A stretch of 64,000 nt of DNA from Streptomyces cellulosae (GCA_014655195.1 BNBH01000002.1:62001-126000), one strand, 5' to 3'; shown: positions 41,180 through 49,885, numbered from the stretch's first letter. Notes: generated by a model not told the origin, from the letters alone. Numbers and translations are program-made.

Positions 41180-42229
41180 ATGGCGCAGCAGGCGTACATG
41201 ACGGAGACGGACGACGGGCGCCAGGGCCCCCGGACCCCGGCCTCCCGGTTGCGGCGCCTGATCCGGCGGCTGGGCGCCCTGCGCGGGGACCGCGGCATCT
41301 GGCGCAGGGGCCGGCTGGTGGCCGTCTGCGCGCTCCTGCTGGCGCTGGTGATGCTGGCCCACGCGCACGTCCCGAACGCGGTCGGCAACCTGGGCAGCCT
41401 GCTGGAGACGTTCCTGCCGTGGCTCGGCCTGTTCGTGCCGGTGCTGCTGCTCCTGGCGCTCGTCCGCCGCTCGGCGACGGCGCTGATCGCGACGGTGCTC
41501 CCGGTCGTCGTGTGGCTGAACCTGTTCGGCGGCCTGCTCAGCGACAAGAACGCCTCCGGCGGCGATCTGACGGTGGCCACGCACAACGTCAACGCCGAGA
41601 ACCCGGACCCGTCCGGCACCGCCCGCGAGGTGGCCGCGGCGGGCGCGGACGTGCTGGCCCTCGAGGAGCTGAAGGCGTCCGAGGTGCCCGCCTACCGGGC
41701 CGCGCTGTCCGACACGTACGACTACCACGCGGTGGTCGGCACGGTCGGCCTCTGGTCCAAGTACCCGCTGAGCGACATCAGGTCGGTGGACATCCGGCTG
41801 GGCTGGCAGCGGGCGATGCGCGCCACGGTGGACGCGCCGGCCGGCCGGGTCGCGGTGTACGTCGCGCACCTGCCGTCGGTGCGGGTGAAGCTGGAGGCCG
41901 GGTTCACGGCCCGTCAGCGCGACAAGAGCGCCGACGCGCTGGGCGAGGCCATCGCGGACGAGCCGCTGGACAACGTGGTGCTGCTCGGCGACCTCAACGG
42001 CACGATGAACGACCGCTCCCTGAAGGCGGTCACCTCCCAGATGCGCTCCACGCAGGGCGCGGTGGGCAGCGGCTTCGGCTTCAGCTGGCCGGCGTCGTTC
42101 CCGATGGCGCGCATCGACCAGATCCTGGTCAGGGGCGCCGAGCCGGAGAGCTCCTGGACGCTCCCGCCGACGGCGAGCGACCACCTGCCGATAGCGGCAC
42201 GGGTACGGGTCACCGACACCGCGGAATAG
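41180..42229 (+). CDS. Membrane-bound endonuclease/exonuclease/phosphatase family protein
   Basis: 349 aa. Cytosolic basic N-terminus, then three membrane helices (about 49-67, 74-96, 101-118), then an extracellular EEP domain. Its catalytic residues are visible: Asn in THNVNAEN, Glu in LALEELKA, His in VAHLPSV, Asp/Asn in LLGDLNGTMND and SDHLPIAA. This fold includes DNase I-like nucleases and lipid or sugar phosphatases. The arrangement of three helices plus external EEP domain is common in actinobacteria; substrate unknown. Preceded by TAGGGT (41122-41127) as possible -10. Confidence 0.88.
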   Translation: MAQQAYMTETDDGRQGPRTPASRLRRLIRRLGALRGDRGIWRRGRLVAVCALLLALVMLAHAHVPNAVGNLGSLLETFLPWLGLFVPVLLLLALVRRSATALIATVLPVVVWLNLFGGLLSDKNASGGDLTVATHNVNAENPDPSGTAREVAAAGADVLALEELKASEVPAYRAALSDTYDYHAVVGTVGLWSKYPLSDIRSVDIRLGWQRAMRATVDAPAGRVAVYVAHLPSVRVKLEAGFTARQRDKSADALGEAIADEPLDNVVLLGDLNGTMNDRSLKAVTSQMRSTQGAVGSGFGFSWPASFPMARIDQILVRGAEPESSWTLPPTASDHLPIAARVRVTDTAE

Positions 42230-42246
42230 GTCAACGGCCCGGACGT

Positions 42247-42292
42247 ACGACGGCGGGCGGGGCGCGCAACACCGCACCCCGCCCGCCGTCGT
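42247..42292. terminator. Bidirectional 16-bp hairpin terminator
   Basis: Perfect 16-bp stem (42247-42262 with 42277-42292), 14-nt loop, between the convergent EEP and nadE genes. Confidence 0.8.
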
Positions 42293-42303
42293 CGTACCGG
42301 ACC

Positions 42304-44070
42304 TCACACCTCGGGCGGCAGACCCTCACGCCAGCCGTTGGTGATGGGCAGCCGGCGGTCCTTGCCGAAGCCCTTCGGGGAGATCTTGGTGCCCGGCGGG
42401 TACTGGCGACGCTTGTACTCCGCCCGGTCCACCATCCGCAGCGTCTTCTCGACCAACTGGCGGTCGTAACCGGCCTCGACGATGTCGTCCGCGCCCTTGT
42501 CCCGGTCCACGTACAGCGCCAGGATCGCGTCCAGCACCGGGTAGTCGGGCAGCGAGTCCGTGTCCACCTGGCCGGGGCGCAGCTCCGCGCTCGGCGGCTT
42601 GGAGATGGAGTTCTCCGGGATCGGCGGCGTCTCGCCCCGCTCCTCGGCCGCGCGGTTGCGCCACCGCGCCAGCCGGAACACCAGCGTCTTGTACACGTCC
42701 TTGATGGGCCCGTACGCGCCGACCGAGTCGCCGTACAGCGTCGAGTAGCCCACCGCCAGCTCGGACTTGTTGCCCGGGGCCAGGACGATGTGGCCCTCCT
42801 GGTTGGAGATGGCCATCAGCATCGTGCCGCGCAGCCGTGACTGGAGGTTCTCCTCCGCGAGGCCGGTCAGCTCCAGCGACCCCATGTACGCGTCGAACAT
42901 CGGCTCGATCGCCACCGTGCGGAAGTTCAGCCCGGTGCGCCGCGCCAGCTCCGCCGCGTCGCCCTTGGAGTGCTCGGAGGAGTACTTCGACGGCATCGAC
43001 ACGCCGTACACGTTCTCCGGGCCGACCGCGTCGCAGGCGATCGCGGCGACCAGCGCCGAGTCGATGCCGCCGGACAGCCCGATCAGCACCGAACGGAACC
43101 CGTTCTTCTGCACGTACGCCCGCAGGCCCACGACCAGCGCCGAGTACACCTCCGCGTCGTCGTCGAGGCGCTCCGCGTAGCCGCCCGTGTGCTCCGGCTC
43201 GTACGCGGGGAGCGGGTCCTCGGACAGCACGACCCGCTCGATGCGCAGCCCGTCGTCCACCACGCCCTCCGGCGCGTCGGCCGCCGCGGCCGGCAGGTCC
43301 AGGTCGACCAGCAGACACGTCTCGGAGAACTGCGGGGCGCGCGCGATCACCTCGCCGTCCGCGCCGACGACGATCGAGTCGCCGTCGAAGACCAGGTCGT
43401 CCTGCCCGCCCATCATCGCCAGGTACGCGGTGGTGCAGCCGGCCTCCTGCGCCCGCTTGCGCACCAGCTCCAGACGCGTGTCGTCCTTGTCCCGCTCGTA
43501 CGGCGAGGCGTTCACCGACAGCAGCAGCCCGGCCCGCGCGGAACGCGCCGCCGGCACCCGGCCGCCGTCCTGCCACAGGTCCTCGCAGATGGCGAGGGCG
43601 ACGTCCACGCCGTGCACCCGCACCACCGGCAGGGTGTCGCCGGGCACGAAGTAGCGGAACTCGTCGAAGACGCCGTAGTTCGGCAGGTGGTGCTTGGCGA
43701 AGCTCAGCGCCACCTCGCCCCGGTAGAGCACGGCCGCCGCGTTGCGCGGGGCGCCCGCGGGCTGGCCGTACTTCGGCTGGGCGGCGGCGCTGCGGTCCAG
43801 GTAGCCGACGACCACCGGCACGTCGCCGAGGCCCTCGTCGGCGAGGCGCGCGGCGAGGGCGCGCAGGGACGCCCGGGAGGCCTCCACGAAGGACGACCGC
43901 AGGGCGAGGTCCTCGACGGGATACCCGGTCAGCGCCATCTCCGGGAACGCCACGAGATGCGCCCCCTGCCCGGCGGACTCACGGGCCCGGCGGACAATCG
44001 TTTCCGCGTTGCCGGCGAGATCGCCGACGGTCGAGTCGATCTGGTTCAGGGCGAGTCGTAGTTGAGGCAC
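42304..44070 (-). CDS. nadE: Glutamine-dependent NAD+ synthetase
   Basis: 588 aa, two-domain enzyme of the last NAD step. N-terminal nitrilase-like glutaminase (about 1-270): Glu in AFPEMALTGYP, Lys in LSFAKHHLPNYGVFDE, Cys in ALAICEDLWQDGG. C-terminal ATP-pyrophosphatase (about 300-588): P-loop LSGGIDSALVAAIA, then VYGVSMPSKYSSEHS and LAPGNKSELAVGYSTLYGD. Ammonia from glutamine is channelled to NaAD-adenylate. GTG start with TACACT 6 nt upstream on the minus strand: leaderless mRNA. Confidence 0.96.
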   Translation of the reverse strand: MPQLRLALNQIDSTVGDLAGNAETIVRRARESAGQGAHLVAFPEMALTGYPVEDLALRSSFVEASRASLRALAARLADEGLGDVPVVVGYLDRSAAAQPKYGQPAGAPRNAAAVLYRGEVALSFAKHHLPNYGVFDEFRYFVPGDTLPVVRVHGVDVALAICEDLWQDGGRVPAARSARAGLLLSVNASPYERDKDDTRLELVRKRAQEAGCTTAYLAMMGGQDDLVFDGDSIVVGADGEVIARAPQFSETCLLVDLDLPAAAADAPEGVVDDGLRIERVVLSEDPLPAYEPEHTGGYAERLDDDAEVYSALVVGLRAYVQKNGFRSVLIGLSGGIDSALVAAIACDAVGPENVYGVSMPSKYSSEHSKGDAAELARRTGLNFRTVAIEPMFDAYMGSLELTGLAEENLQSRLRGTMLMAISNQEGHIVLAPGNKSELAVGYSTLYGDSVGAYGPIKDVYKTLVFRLARWRNRAAEERGETPPIPENSISKPPSAELRPGQVDTDSLPDYPVLDAILALYVDRDKGADDIVEAGYDRQLVEKTLRMVDRAEYKRRQYPPGTKISPKGFGKDRRLPITNGWREGLPPEV

Positions 44071-44134
44071 CCGGCCAGTGTAATCGTCAGAGCGACGCGA
44101 TGTGGGGTTGCGGCACTGCGGGCCTTCCGCGCCG

Positions 44135-44767
44135 TCACGGCCGTGCGGCCGCTCCCCGCGCCTTCAGCATCCCCGCCATCAGCCGGATCTCCGACTCCTG
44201 GCCCTCGACCATCCCCTGCGCCAGCCGCTTGCCCGCCTCCACCTCGCAGGCGCGCACACAGCCCTCGGCCATGTGCACACCGCCCCGGTGATGGGCCGTC
44301 ATCAGCTGGAGGTAGAACACCTCGGCCTGCCTGCCGTTCAGCCGGCCCAGCCGCTCCATCTCCGCGTCCGTCGCCATGCCCGGCATCAGCGCGCCGTCCT
44401 CGCCGGCGGCCATGGCGCGCATCCCCATCCAGGTCATGGGCGGGTCGGCGGACACCTTCGGCAGCTCCCACAGGTCGAGCCAGCCCAGCAGCATGCCCCG
44501 CTGGTTGGCCTGCGTCTGGGCGATGTCGTAGGCGAGCCGCCGCACCTCCTCGTCGTCGGTGCGGTCGCGCACGACGTACGACATCTCCACGGCCTGCTGG
44601 TGGTGCACCGCCATGTCCCGGGCGAACCCGGCGTCGGCGGAGTCCGCCGCCGGGACGGGCAGGGCGCGCTCCTCCTCGCCGGCCGCCGAGGCGACCGCCC
44701 ACCCGGCCGCCGCGCCGACGACGAGCACCGCCGCCACCGCGCCGGCGGCCGGTGCGGGCCGCCTCAC
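44135..44767 (-). CDS. DUF305 family protein, His-rich, membrane-anchored
   Basis: 210 aa from GTG 44767, overlapping the upstream stop by 4 bp (GTGA). N-terminal helix (about 8-27) as anchor or uncleaved signal. The ferritin-like DUF305 core shows DMAVHHQQAVEMSYVV, MTWMGMRAMA and MTAHHRGGVHMAEGC, rich in His and Met, suggesting copper or other metal binding as seen in CopM-like DUF305 proteins. Coupled to the DUF3105 gene; the pair recurs in Streptomyces and probably forms one surface complex. Exact function unknown. Confidence 0.88.
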   Translation of the reverse strand: MRRPAPAAGAVAAVLVVGAAAGWAVASAAGEEERALPVPAADSADAGFARDMAVHHQQAVEMSYVVRDRTDDEEVRRLAYDIAQTQANQRGMLLGWLDLWELPKVSADPPMTWMGMRAMAAGEDGALMPGMATDAEMERLGRLNGRQAEVFYLQLMTAHHRGGVHMAEGCVRACEVEAGKRLAQGMVEGQESEIRLMAGMLKARGAAARP

Positions 44768-45429
44768 TTCGACAGCCCGCCCGTGCAGGCCGCACCCGGC
44801 TCGGGCGTCTGCTGCCCCTGCACGAACTTCTCCAGGAACGCGTCCACGGCAGGGTCGGTGGCGCCGTTCACCGTGCGCTGGTGGCCCCACGCGGTCAGTA
44901 CGATCGGGTCCTTCTGCCCGTCGACCGGGCTCATCAGCGTGTACGGCGTCTTCTTCACCTTCGCCGCCAGCGCCTCCACGTCGGCCTTCGGCGCGTCGCC
45001 GTTGTACGTCACCCACACCGCGCCGTGCTCGAGGGAGTGGACCGCGTTGGTCGCGTTGATCTCGTCCTCGTAGACGTCCCCGTTGCAGTTCATCCACACG
45101 GGGTTGTGGTCACCGCCCACGGGAGGCGTCACCGGGTAGTCGACGGACTTGGTGACGTGCTCGCGGCCCAGCTCGCCCTTCCAGGCACGCACGCCGTCCG
45201 CGTCCGTGACGAACGTGCCCGCGCTCTTGGCGTCGTCCGCCGCGCTGCCGCCGCCGTCGTCCGACTGCGCCTGGACCAGCACCACCCCGCCGGCGACCAG
45301 GCCGGCGACGACCACCACGGAGGCGGCGACGACGAGGATCCGGTTGCGGCGCTCGCGGGCCTGCTCGGCGCGCCGCATCTCCTCTATGCGGGCCGTGCGT
45401 GACGCGCTGCTCTTCTTGGCGGAGCCCAT
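44764..45429 (-). CDS. DUF3105 family membrane-anchored protein
   Basis: 221 aa. Basic cytosolic N-terminus, one membrane helix (about 31-52), and an external domain with the DUF3105 signature: PPVGGDHNPVWMNCNGDVYEDEINATNAVHSLEHGAVWVTY. The conserved His, Cys and Met residues (GGDHNPVW, NC, SLEHGAVW) could bind metal. A second Cys near the C-terminus (GAACTGG) may form a disulfide. Start ATG 45429 with GGAG upstream. First gene of a two-gene operon with DUF305. Confidence 0.88.
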   Translation of the reverse strand: MGSAKKSSASRTARIEEMRRAEQARERRNRILVVAASVVVVAGLVAGGVVLVQAQSDDGGGSAADDAKSAGTFVTDADGVRAWKGELGREHVTKSVDYPVTPPVGGDHNPVWMNCNGDVYEDEINATNAVHSLEHGAVWVTYNGDAPKADVEALAAKVKKTPYTLMSPVDGQKDPIVLTAWGHQRTVNGATDPAVDAFLEKFVQGQQTPEPGAACTGGLSK

Positions 45430-45567
45430 GGAGGTGTCCTTCGGGTCGGAGGAGGTGGGGCCTTGAGTGGTGATCGGGTCAGCTGATCGTAAGGGGGGAG
45501 CCGGGAGAGTCGTAGGGGGCGGCGGCGACGGACGGCCCCGGGCGGATCCGGTGAAGGTCCGGCCGTA

Positions 45568-45590
45568 AATTTTGAGCCAGGATTCCGATT
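45568..45590. promoter_or_regulatory. Candidate NsrR site at nsrR promoter
   Basis: 23-bp imperfect 11-1-11 inverted repeat (left AATTTTGAGCC, right GGATTCCGATT) just upstream of TACGCT (-10, 45594-45599), which ends 6 nt before ATG 45606: leaderless nsrR. Confidence 0.5.
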
Positions 45591-45605
45591 ACCTACGCTG
45601 CCGGT

Positions 45606-46049
45606 ATGCGGCTGCTGCGCTCCACCGACCTCGCCCTGCGGGTCCTCATGCGCCTCGCCGTGGCCGGCGACACCAGTCCGACGACGCGAGAGGTCGCGGC
45701 GGCCATGGACGTGCCGTACACCCACGCCGCGAAGGTCGTCGCCGAGCTCCAGCACATGGGACTGCTCACCGCCCGGCGCGGCCGGGGCGGCGGCCTGTCC
45801 CTCACCGAGAAGGGCCGCGGGGCCTCCGTCGGCGGCCTGGTCCGCGCCTTCGAGGGGGAGGGGGACGTCGTCGACTGCGACGGCGCCGCGAGCACCGCGC
45901 CCTGCCCCCTGCGCTCCGACTGCCGGCTGCGCGGCGCGCTGCGGCGGGCCCAGGAGGCGTTCTACGCCTCGCTGGACCCGCTGACGGTCACGGACCTCAC
46001 CGCGGACCCGACAGGGCCCCTGCTGCTGGGCGTCCCGCGCGTCCGCTAG
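45606..46049 (+). CDS. nsrR: NO-sensing Rrf2-family repressor NsrR
   Basis: 147 aa. Winged-helix Rrf2 domain: LLRSTDLALRVLMRLA and TREVAAAMDVPYTHAAKVVAELQHMGLL, with the wing ARRGRGGGLSL. Three cysteines C91, C100 and C106 (DCDGAASTAPCPLRSDC) bind a 4Fe-4S cluster; the fourth ligand in the S. coelicolor homologue is Asp8, and Asp8 is present here. Nitric oxide destroys the cluster and releases DNA. Neighbour of, and convergent with, the hmp gene, whose promoter carries a close match to the known NsrR site. Confidence 0.93.
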   Translation: MRLLRSTDLALRVLMRLAVAGDTSPTTREVAAAMDVPYTHAAKVVAELQHMGLLTARRGRGGGLSLTEKGRGASVGGLVRAFEGEGDVVDCDGAASTAPCPLRSDCRLRGALRRAQEAFYASLDPLTVTDLTADPTGPLLLGVPRVR

Positions 46050-46061
46050 CGGTTCACACCC

Positions 46062-47243
46062 TCACCGCGCGAGCCACAGGTCGGGCCCGAACACCTCGTA
46101 GTGCACGTCCGCAGGCGCCACGCCCATGGTGATGAGCTGCTCGCGGACCATCCGCATGAACGGCAGGGGACCGCACAGGTACGCGCGCGTGCCGGGCGCG
46201 ACCGGCACGTCCGTGAGGTCGACGTACCCGGTGCCGGCGCCCGCCGGGGCGTCCTGCTCGTACCAGAACCGCACGGTCGCGTCCGGCAGCTTCGCCGCGT
46301 AGGCCTCGTGGTCCGCGCGCAGGGCGTGGTCGGCGGGGGAGCGGTCGCCGTGCACGACGGTCACCGGGGCGCGGTGCCCCGAGCCGGCGAGGTGCGCGAG
46401 CATCGCGACGAGCGGGGTCACGCCGATCCCGGCGGAGGCCAGCAGCAGCGGGGTGTCGTCGTCGGCGTCGAGCACCAGGTCGCCGTACGCCTCGGACAGC
46501 TCCAGGACGTCGCCGACGCGGACGCGCGCGTGGAGGTGGGCGGACACCTCGCCGTCGGGCGCCGAGCCGTCGTGCACCCGCTTCACGCTGAACTGCCGCA
46601 GGCCGGCGCCGGGCACGCCGGAGAGGCTGTACTGCCGTATCTGACGGGCGCCGTCCGCGAGCGGCACCCGCACGGACACGTACTGGCCCGGGCGGAAGTC
46701 GCGCACCGGGCCGCCGTCGGCCGGACGCAGCCGGAAGGTCACCACGTCGGCGGTCTCGGCGACCCGCTCGACGACCTCCCAGGGCCGCCAGGACGCCCCG
46801 CCGCGCTCCTCGTACAGCCGCTTCTCGACGGCGGTCAGGGCGTTCGCCATCAGCCAGTAGACCTCGTCCCAGGCGGCGGCGACCTCGGGCGTGACCGCGT
46901 CGCCCAGCACCTCCGCGATCGCGGCGAACAGGTGCTCGTGGACGATCGCGTACTGGTCCGGGGTGACGCCGAGAGAGGCGTGCTTGTGGGCGATGCGCGA
47001 CAGCATCGCGTCGGGCCGGTCGTCCGGGTGGTCCAGCAGGTGGGCGGCGAACGCCGCGATGGACCCCGCGAGGGCCTGGCGCTGGGTGCCGGCGGCCTGG
47101 TTGCCGCGGTTGAACAGGTCGCGCAGCAGCTCGGGACGGGCGGCGAACATCCCGGCGTAGAAGCGCTCGGTGATCTCGCCGAGGGAGGCGCCCACGGCGG
47201 GCAGGGTGGCGCGGACGGTGGCGGCGGAGTGCTCGGACAGCAT
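46062..47243 (-). CDS. hmp: Flavohemoglobin, nitric oxide dioxygenase
   Basis: 393 aa from ATG 47243 (GAGGAG 6 nt upstream; the longer frame to 47303 runs through the NsrR box and is rejected). Globin domain (about 1-140) with proximal His in HKHASLG and B10/E7 region, then FNR-like reductase: RQYSLSG (FAD), GIGVTPLVAM (NADPH), CGPLPFM and terminal EVFGPD. Turns NO and O2 into nitrate. Repressed by NsrR through the site at 47283-47305. Confidence 0.94.
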   Translation of the reverse strand: MLSEHSAATVRATLPAVGASLGEITERFYAGMFAARPELLRDLFNRGNQAAGTQRQALAGSIAAFAAHLLDHPDDRPDAMLSRIAHKHASLGVTPDQYAIVHEHLFAAIAEVLGDAVTPEVAAAWDEVYWLMANALTAVEKRLYEERGGASWRPWEVVERVAETADVVTFRLRPADGGPVRDFRPGQYVSVRVPLADGARQIRQYSLSGVPGAGLRQFSVKRVHDGSAPDGEVSAHLHARVRVGDVLELSEAYGDLVLDADDDTPLLLASAGIGVTPLVAMLAHLAGSGHRAPVTVVHGDRSPADHALRADHEAYAAKLPDATVRFWYEQDAPAGAGTGYVDLTDVPVAPGTRAYLCGPLPFMRMVREQLITMGVAPADVHYEVFGPDLWLAR

Positions 47244-47282
47244 CGGGTCTCCTCGTGGCTCGGATGCCTGCGCCCCCATTAA

Positions 47283-47305
47283 AACTTGCATCTGAAACTC
47301 CAATT
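47283..47305. promoter_or_regulatory. NsrR box of hmp
   Basis: 23-bp element beginning AAC and ending CCAATT, sharing about 14 of 23 positions with the S. coelicolor hmpA1 NsrR site as I remember it; 40-62 bp upstream of hmp. Confidence 0.65.
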
Positions 47306-47540
47306 TAGGCGGGGGTCCCGTACCGCTCCTCCCGCTGTCGTGGCGACCGCTGTGACCGGGCAGGATGAGCGGAGGAGCCGTGCCTTCGACGGCCCCGGCG
47401 GTTCAGGCCGCGGCCGGTCGCCCGACCGGGCCCGGCAACGCGTATGAAACGCTGGTGTGGTGGGATGCACGAGTGCCGGACCGTCTCCTGGGGACCGGGA
47501 GGTACGGGCGGCCTGACCGGCAGGAATGGGGAAGCGGAAG

Positions 47541-48902
47541 ATGGACAAGCAGCAGGAGTTCGTGCTCCGGACGTTGGAGGAGCGCGACATCCGGTTCGTA
47601 CGCCTGTGGTTCACCGACGTCCTGGGCTTCCTCAAGTCCGTGGCCGTCGCCCCGGCCGAGCTCGAGCAGGCCTTCGACGAGGGCATCGGCTTCGACGGCT
47701 CCGCCATCGAGGGCTTCGCCCGCGTGCACGAGTCCGACATGATCGCCAAGCCGGACCCGTCGACCTTCCAGATCCTGCCCTGGCGCGCCGAGGCGCCCGG
47801 CACGGCCCGGATGTTCTGCGACATCCTCATGCCGGACGGCTCCCCGTCCTTCGCGGACCCGCGCTACGTCCTCAAGCGCGCCCTCGCCCGCACCTCCGAC
47901 CTGGGCTTCACCTTCTACACCCACCCGGAGATCGAGTTCTTCCTGCTGAAGGACAAGCCGGTCGACGGCACCCGCCCGACCCCGGCGGACAACTCCGGCT
48001 ACTTCGACCACACCCCGCAGAACGTCGGCATGGACTTCCGCCGCCAGGCGATCACCATGCTGGAGTCGATGGGCATCTCGGTGGAGTTCTCCCACCACGA
48101 GGGCGCCCCCGGCCAGCAGGAGATCGACCTGCGCTACGCGGACGCGCTGTCGACCGCGGACAACATCATGACGTTCCGCCTGGTCATGAAGCAGGTGGCG
48201 CTGGAGCAGGGCGTGCAGGCGACGTTCATGCCCAAGCCGTTCTCCGAGCACCCCGGCTCCGGCATGCACACCCACCTCTCCCTCTTCGAGGGCGACCGCA
48301 ACGCCTTCTACGAGTCCGGCGCGGAGTACCAGCTCTCCAAGGTGGGCCGCTCCTTCATCGCGGGCCTGCTGCGGCACGCGGCGGAGATCTCCGCGGTCAC
48401 CAACCAGTGGGTCAACTCCTACAAGCGCATCTGGGGCGGCACCGAGCGCACCGCGGGCGCGGGCGGCGAGGCCCCCTCGTACATCTGCTGGGGCCACAAC
48501 AACCGCTCGGCCCTGGTCCGCGTGCCCATGTACAAGCCAGGCAAGACCGGCTCGGCGCGCGTGGAGGTCCGCTCCCTCGACTCCGGCGCCAACCCGTACC
48601 TCGCCTACGCCCTGCTCCTCGCGGCCGGCCTCAAGGGCATCGAGGAGGGCTACGAGCTCCCGCCGGGCGCCGAGGACGACGTCTGGGCCCTCTCCGACGC
48701 GGAACGCCGCGCGCTGGGCATCGAGCCCCTCCCGCAGAACCTCGGGGAGGCGCTCGCCCTGATGGAACGCAGCGACCTGGCCGCCGAGACCCTCGGCGAG
48801 CACGTCTTCGACTTCTTCCTGCGGAACAAGAAGCAGGAGTGGGAGGAGTACCGCTCGGAGGTCACGGCGTTCGAGCTGAGGAAGAACCTGCCTGTTCTGT
48901 AG
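47541..48902 (+). CDS. glnA2: Glutamine synthetase-like gamma-glutamylpolyamine synthetase GlnA2
   Basis: 453 aa from ATG 47541 (GGAAG upstream; in-frame ATG 47526 would add 5 residues). GSI-fold: IGFDGSAIEGFARV, HPEIEFFLLK (metal Glu), GAPGQQEIDLRY, PGSGMHTHLSL (MHxH), NSYKRIWGG and RVEVRSLDSGANPYL. It lacks the usual GSI ammonium-site sequence environment, and sequence plus neighbourhood match S. coelicolor GlnA2, which glutamylates putrescine, cadaverine, spermidine and spermine in polyamine use and detoxification rather than making glutamine. YELPP near residue 370 aligns with the adenylylation Tyr region of GlnA. The glnE gene lies 5 kb downstream. Confidence 0.92.
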   Translation: MDKQQEFVLRTLEERDIRFVRLWFTDVLGFLKSVAVAPAELEQAFDEGIGFDGSAIEGFARVHESDMIAKPDPSTFQILPWRAEAPGTARMFCDILMPDGSPSFADPRYVLKRALARTSDLGFTFYTHPEIEFFLLKDKPVDGTRPTPADNSGYFDHTPQNVGMDFRRQAITMLESMGISVEFSHHEGAPGQQEIDLRYADALSTADNIMTFRLVMKQVALEQGVQATFMPKPFSEHPGSGMHTHLSLFEGDRNAFYESGAEYQLSKVGRSFIAGLLRHAAEISAVTNQWVNSYKRIWGGTERTAGAGGEAPSYICWGHNNRSALVRVPMYKPGKTGSARVEVRSLDSGANPYLAYALLLAAGLKGIEEGYELPPGAEDDVWALSDAERRALGIEPLPQNLGEALALMERSDLAAETLGEHVFDFFLRNKKQEWEEYRSEVTAFELRKNLPVL

Positions 48903-48951
48903 GCGCTGAGCCTGATTCCACTGACACGGCGGACACGGCGGGCACGGCGAA

Positions 48952-48984
48952 CGGGGCCGACGGTCGACGACCGCCGGCCCCGTC
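48952..48984. terminator. Terminator of glnA2
   Basis: ACGGGGCCG / CGGCCCCGT 9-bp outer stem with an inner CGGTC-GAC-GACCG hairpin, between convergent glnA2 and the DinB gene. Confidence 0.65.
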
Positions 48985-49007
48985 CGTGCGTCCGACGACC
49001 CGGGGCG

Positions 49008-49565
49008 TCACCCCATGGTCTTCGCCCCGTCCAGCGCCTCACGGATGATGTCCGCGTGACCCGCGTGCTGCGCCGTCTCCGCGAGGATGTGCAGCAGCAC
49101 TCGGCGCGCGCTCCACTCCGGCTGGCCCTCGAACCACGGCGCCTTCGGCAGCGGCCACGACGTGTCCAGGTCGGGGAGGCCCGCGACGACCTCCTCCGTG
49201 CGGCGGGCCACCTCCGCGTACGCGTCGAGGACGCCGGCCAGCGTCTCGCCGGGCAGCATCCTGAACTCGGCCTCCCGGCGCGCGAAGTCCTCCTCCGTCA
49301 TCGACGCGAAGTCCGGCATCGCCGACGGGCCCTCCAGGATGAAGCCCACCCAGGCCCGCTCCATCGCGGTGACGTGCTTGATCAGGCCGCCCAGACACAG
49401 CTCGCTCTTCGTCGTCCGCAGGCCCGCCTGCTCGTCGGAGAGCCCACGCGTGGTGAACCGCAGGAAGTCCCGGTGCTTGGCGAGCGTCTCCAGCAGGTCG
49501 GCGTGCTCGCCCGTGACGGCGGGGGCCTCGGCGGACTGGTCGGTGGTCAGCTGGTTCGCGGTCAT
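49008..49565 (-). CDS. DinB family protein (DUF664/TIGR03086-like)
   Basis: 185 aa from ATG 49565. Four-helix bundle of the DinB_2/YfiT-like superfamily. Metal-ligand candidates: His in LIKHVTAMERAWV and the pair in LLHILAETAQHAGHADIIREALDG, the C-terminal AqHaGhadi motif typical for this group. Members include thiol-dependent transferases using mycothiol in actinobacteria, but activity here is unknown. Upstream lies a perfect 6-bp palindrome (49652-49670). Confidence 0.88.
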   Translation of the reverse strand: MTANQLTTDQSAEAPAVTGEHADLLETLAKHRDFLRFTTRGLSDEQAGLRTTKSELCLGGLIKHVTAMERAWVGFILEGPSAMPDFASMTEEDFARREAEFRMLPGETLAGVLDAYAEVARRTEEVVAGLPDLDTSWPLPKAPWFEGQPEWSARRVLLHILAETAQHAGHADIIREALDGAKTMG

Positions 49566-49651
49566 GGTCTCCGCCTTCGTGTGGGTTCGGTGCTCTCGCG
49601 TGTTCCGCGCCGTACGTGCCCGGCGCGACGAGAGACACGCTAGGAGCCATG

Positions 49652-49670
49652 TAGGTCGGATCATGACCTA
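49652..49670. promoter_or_regulatory. Palindrome upstream of DinB gene
   Basis: TAGGTC-GGATCAT-GACCTA, perfect 6-bp inverted repeat, about 87-105 bp before the minus-strand start. Possible operator. Confidence 0.4.
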
Positions 49671-49728
49671 GTGGGAGCCGCCTCCGCCTCGTGATTCGGA
49701 GGCTCCCGCTCCGTTCTCGCGCGGAACC

Positions 49729-49757
49729 TTGTCAGCCCGCAGCCGCGCCTCTACTGT
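49729..49757 (+). promoter_or_regulatory. Promoter of pectate lyase gene
   Basis: TTGTCA, exact 17-bp spacer, TACTGT: a good housekeeping-type promoter, 128 bp before the start codon. Confidence 0.7.
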
Positions 49758-49771
49758 CGCGACACACAGAC

Positions 49772-49785
49772 AGAAAGCGCTTTCT
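49772..49785. promoter_or_regulatory. LacI-family operator downstream of the promoter
   Basis: AGAAAGCGCTTTCT, a perfect 14-bp palindrome with the central CG typical of LacI/GalR operators, just after the expected transcription start, a roadblock position. Confidence 0.75.
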
Positions 49786-49885
49786 CCGTCGATGGGTCAG
49801 GCTTACCCCGCCTCACGCTCATCGGTGCCACTGACATGCCCCTGACAGCTTCCATGACGGTGAACGACGAAAGGCGAAAACGACC

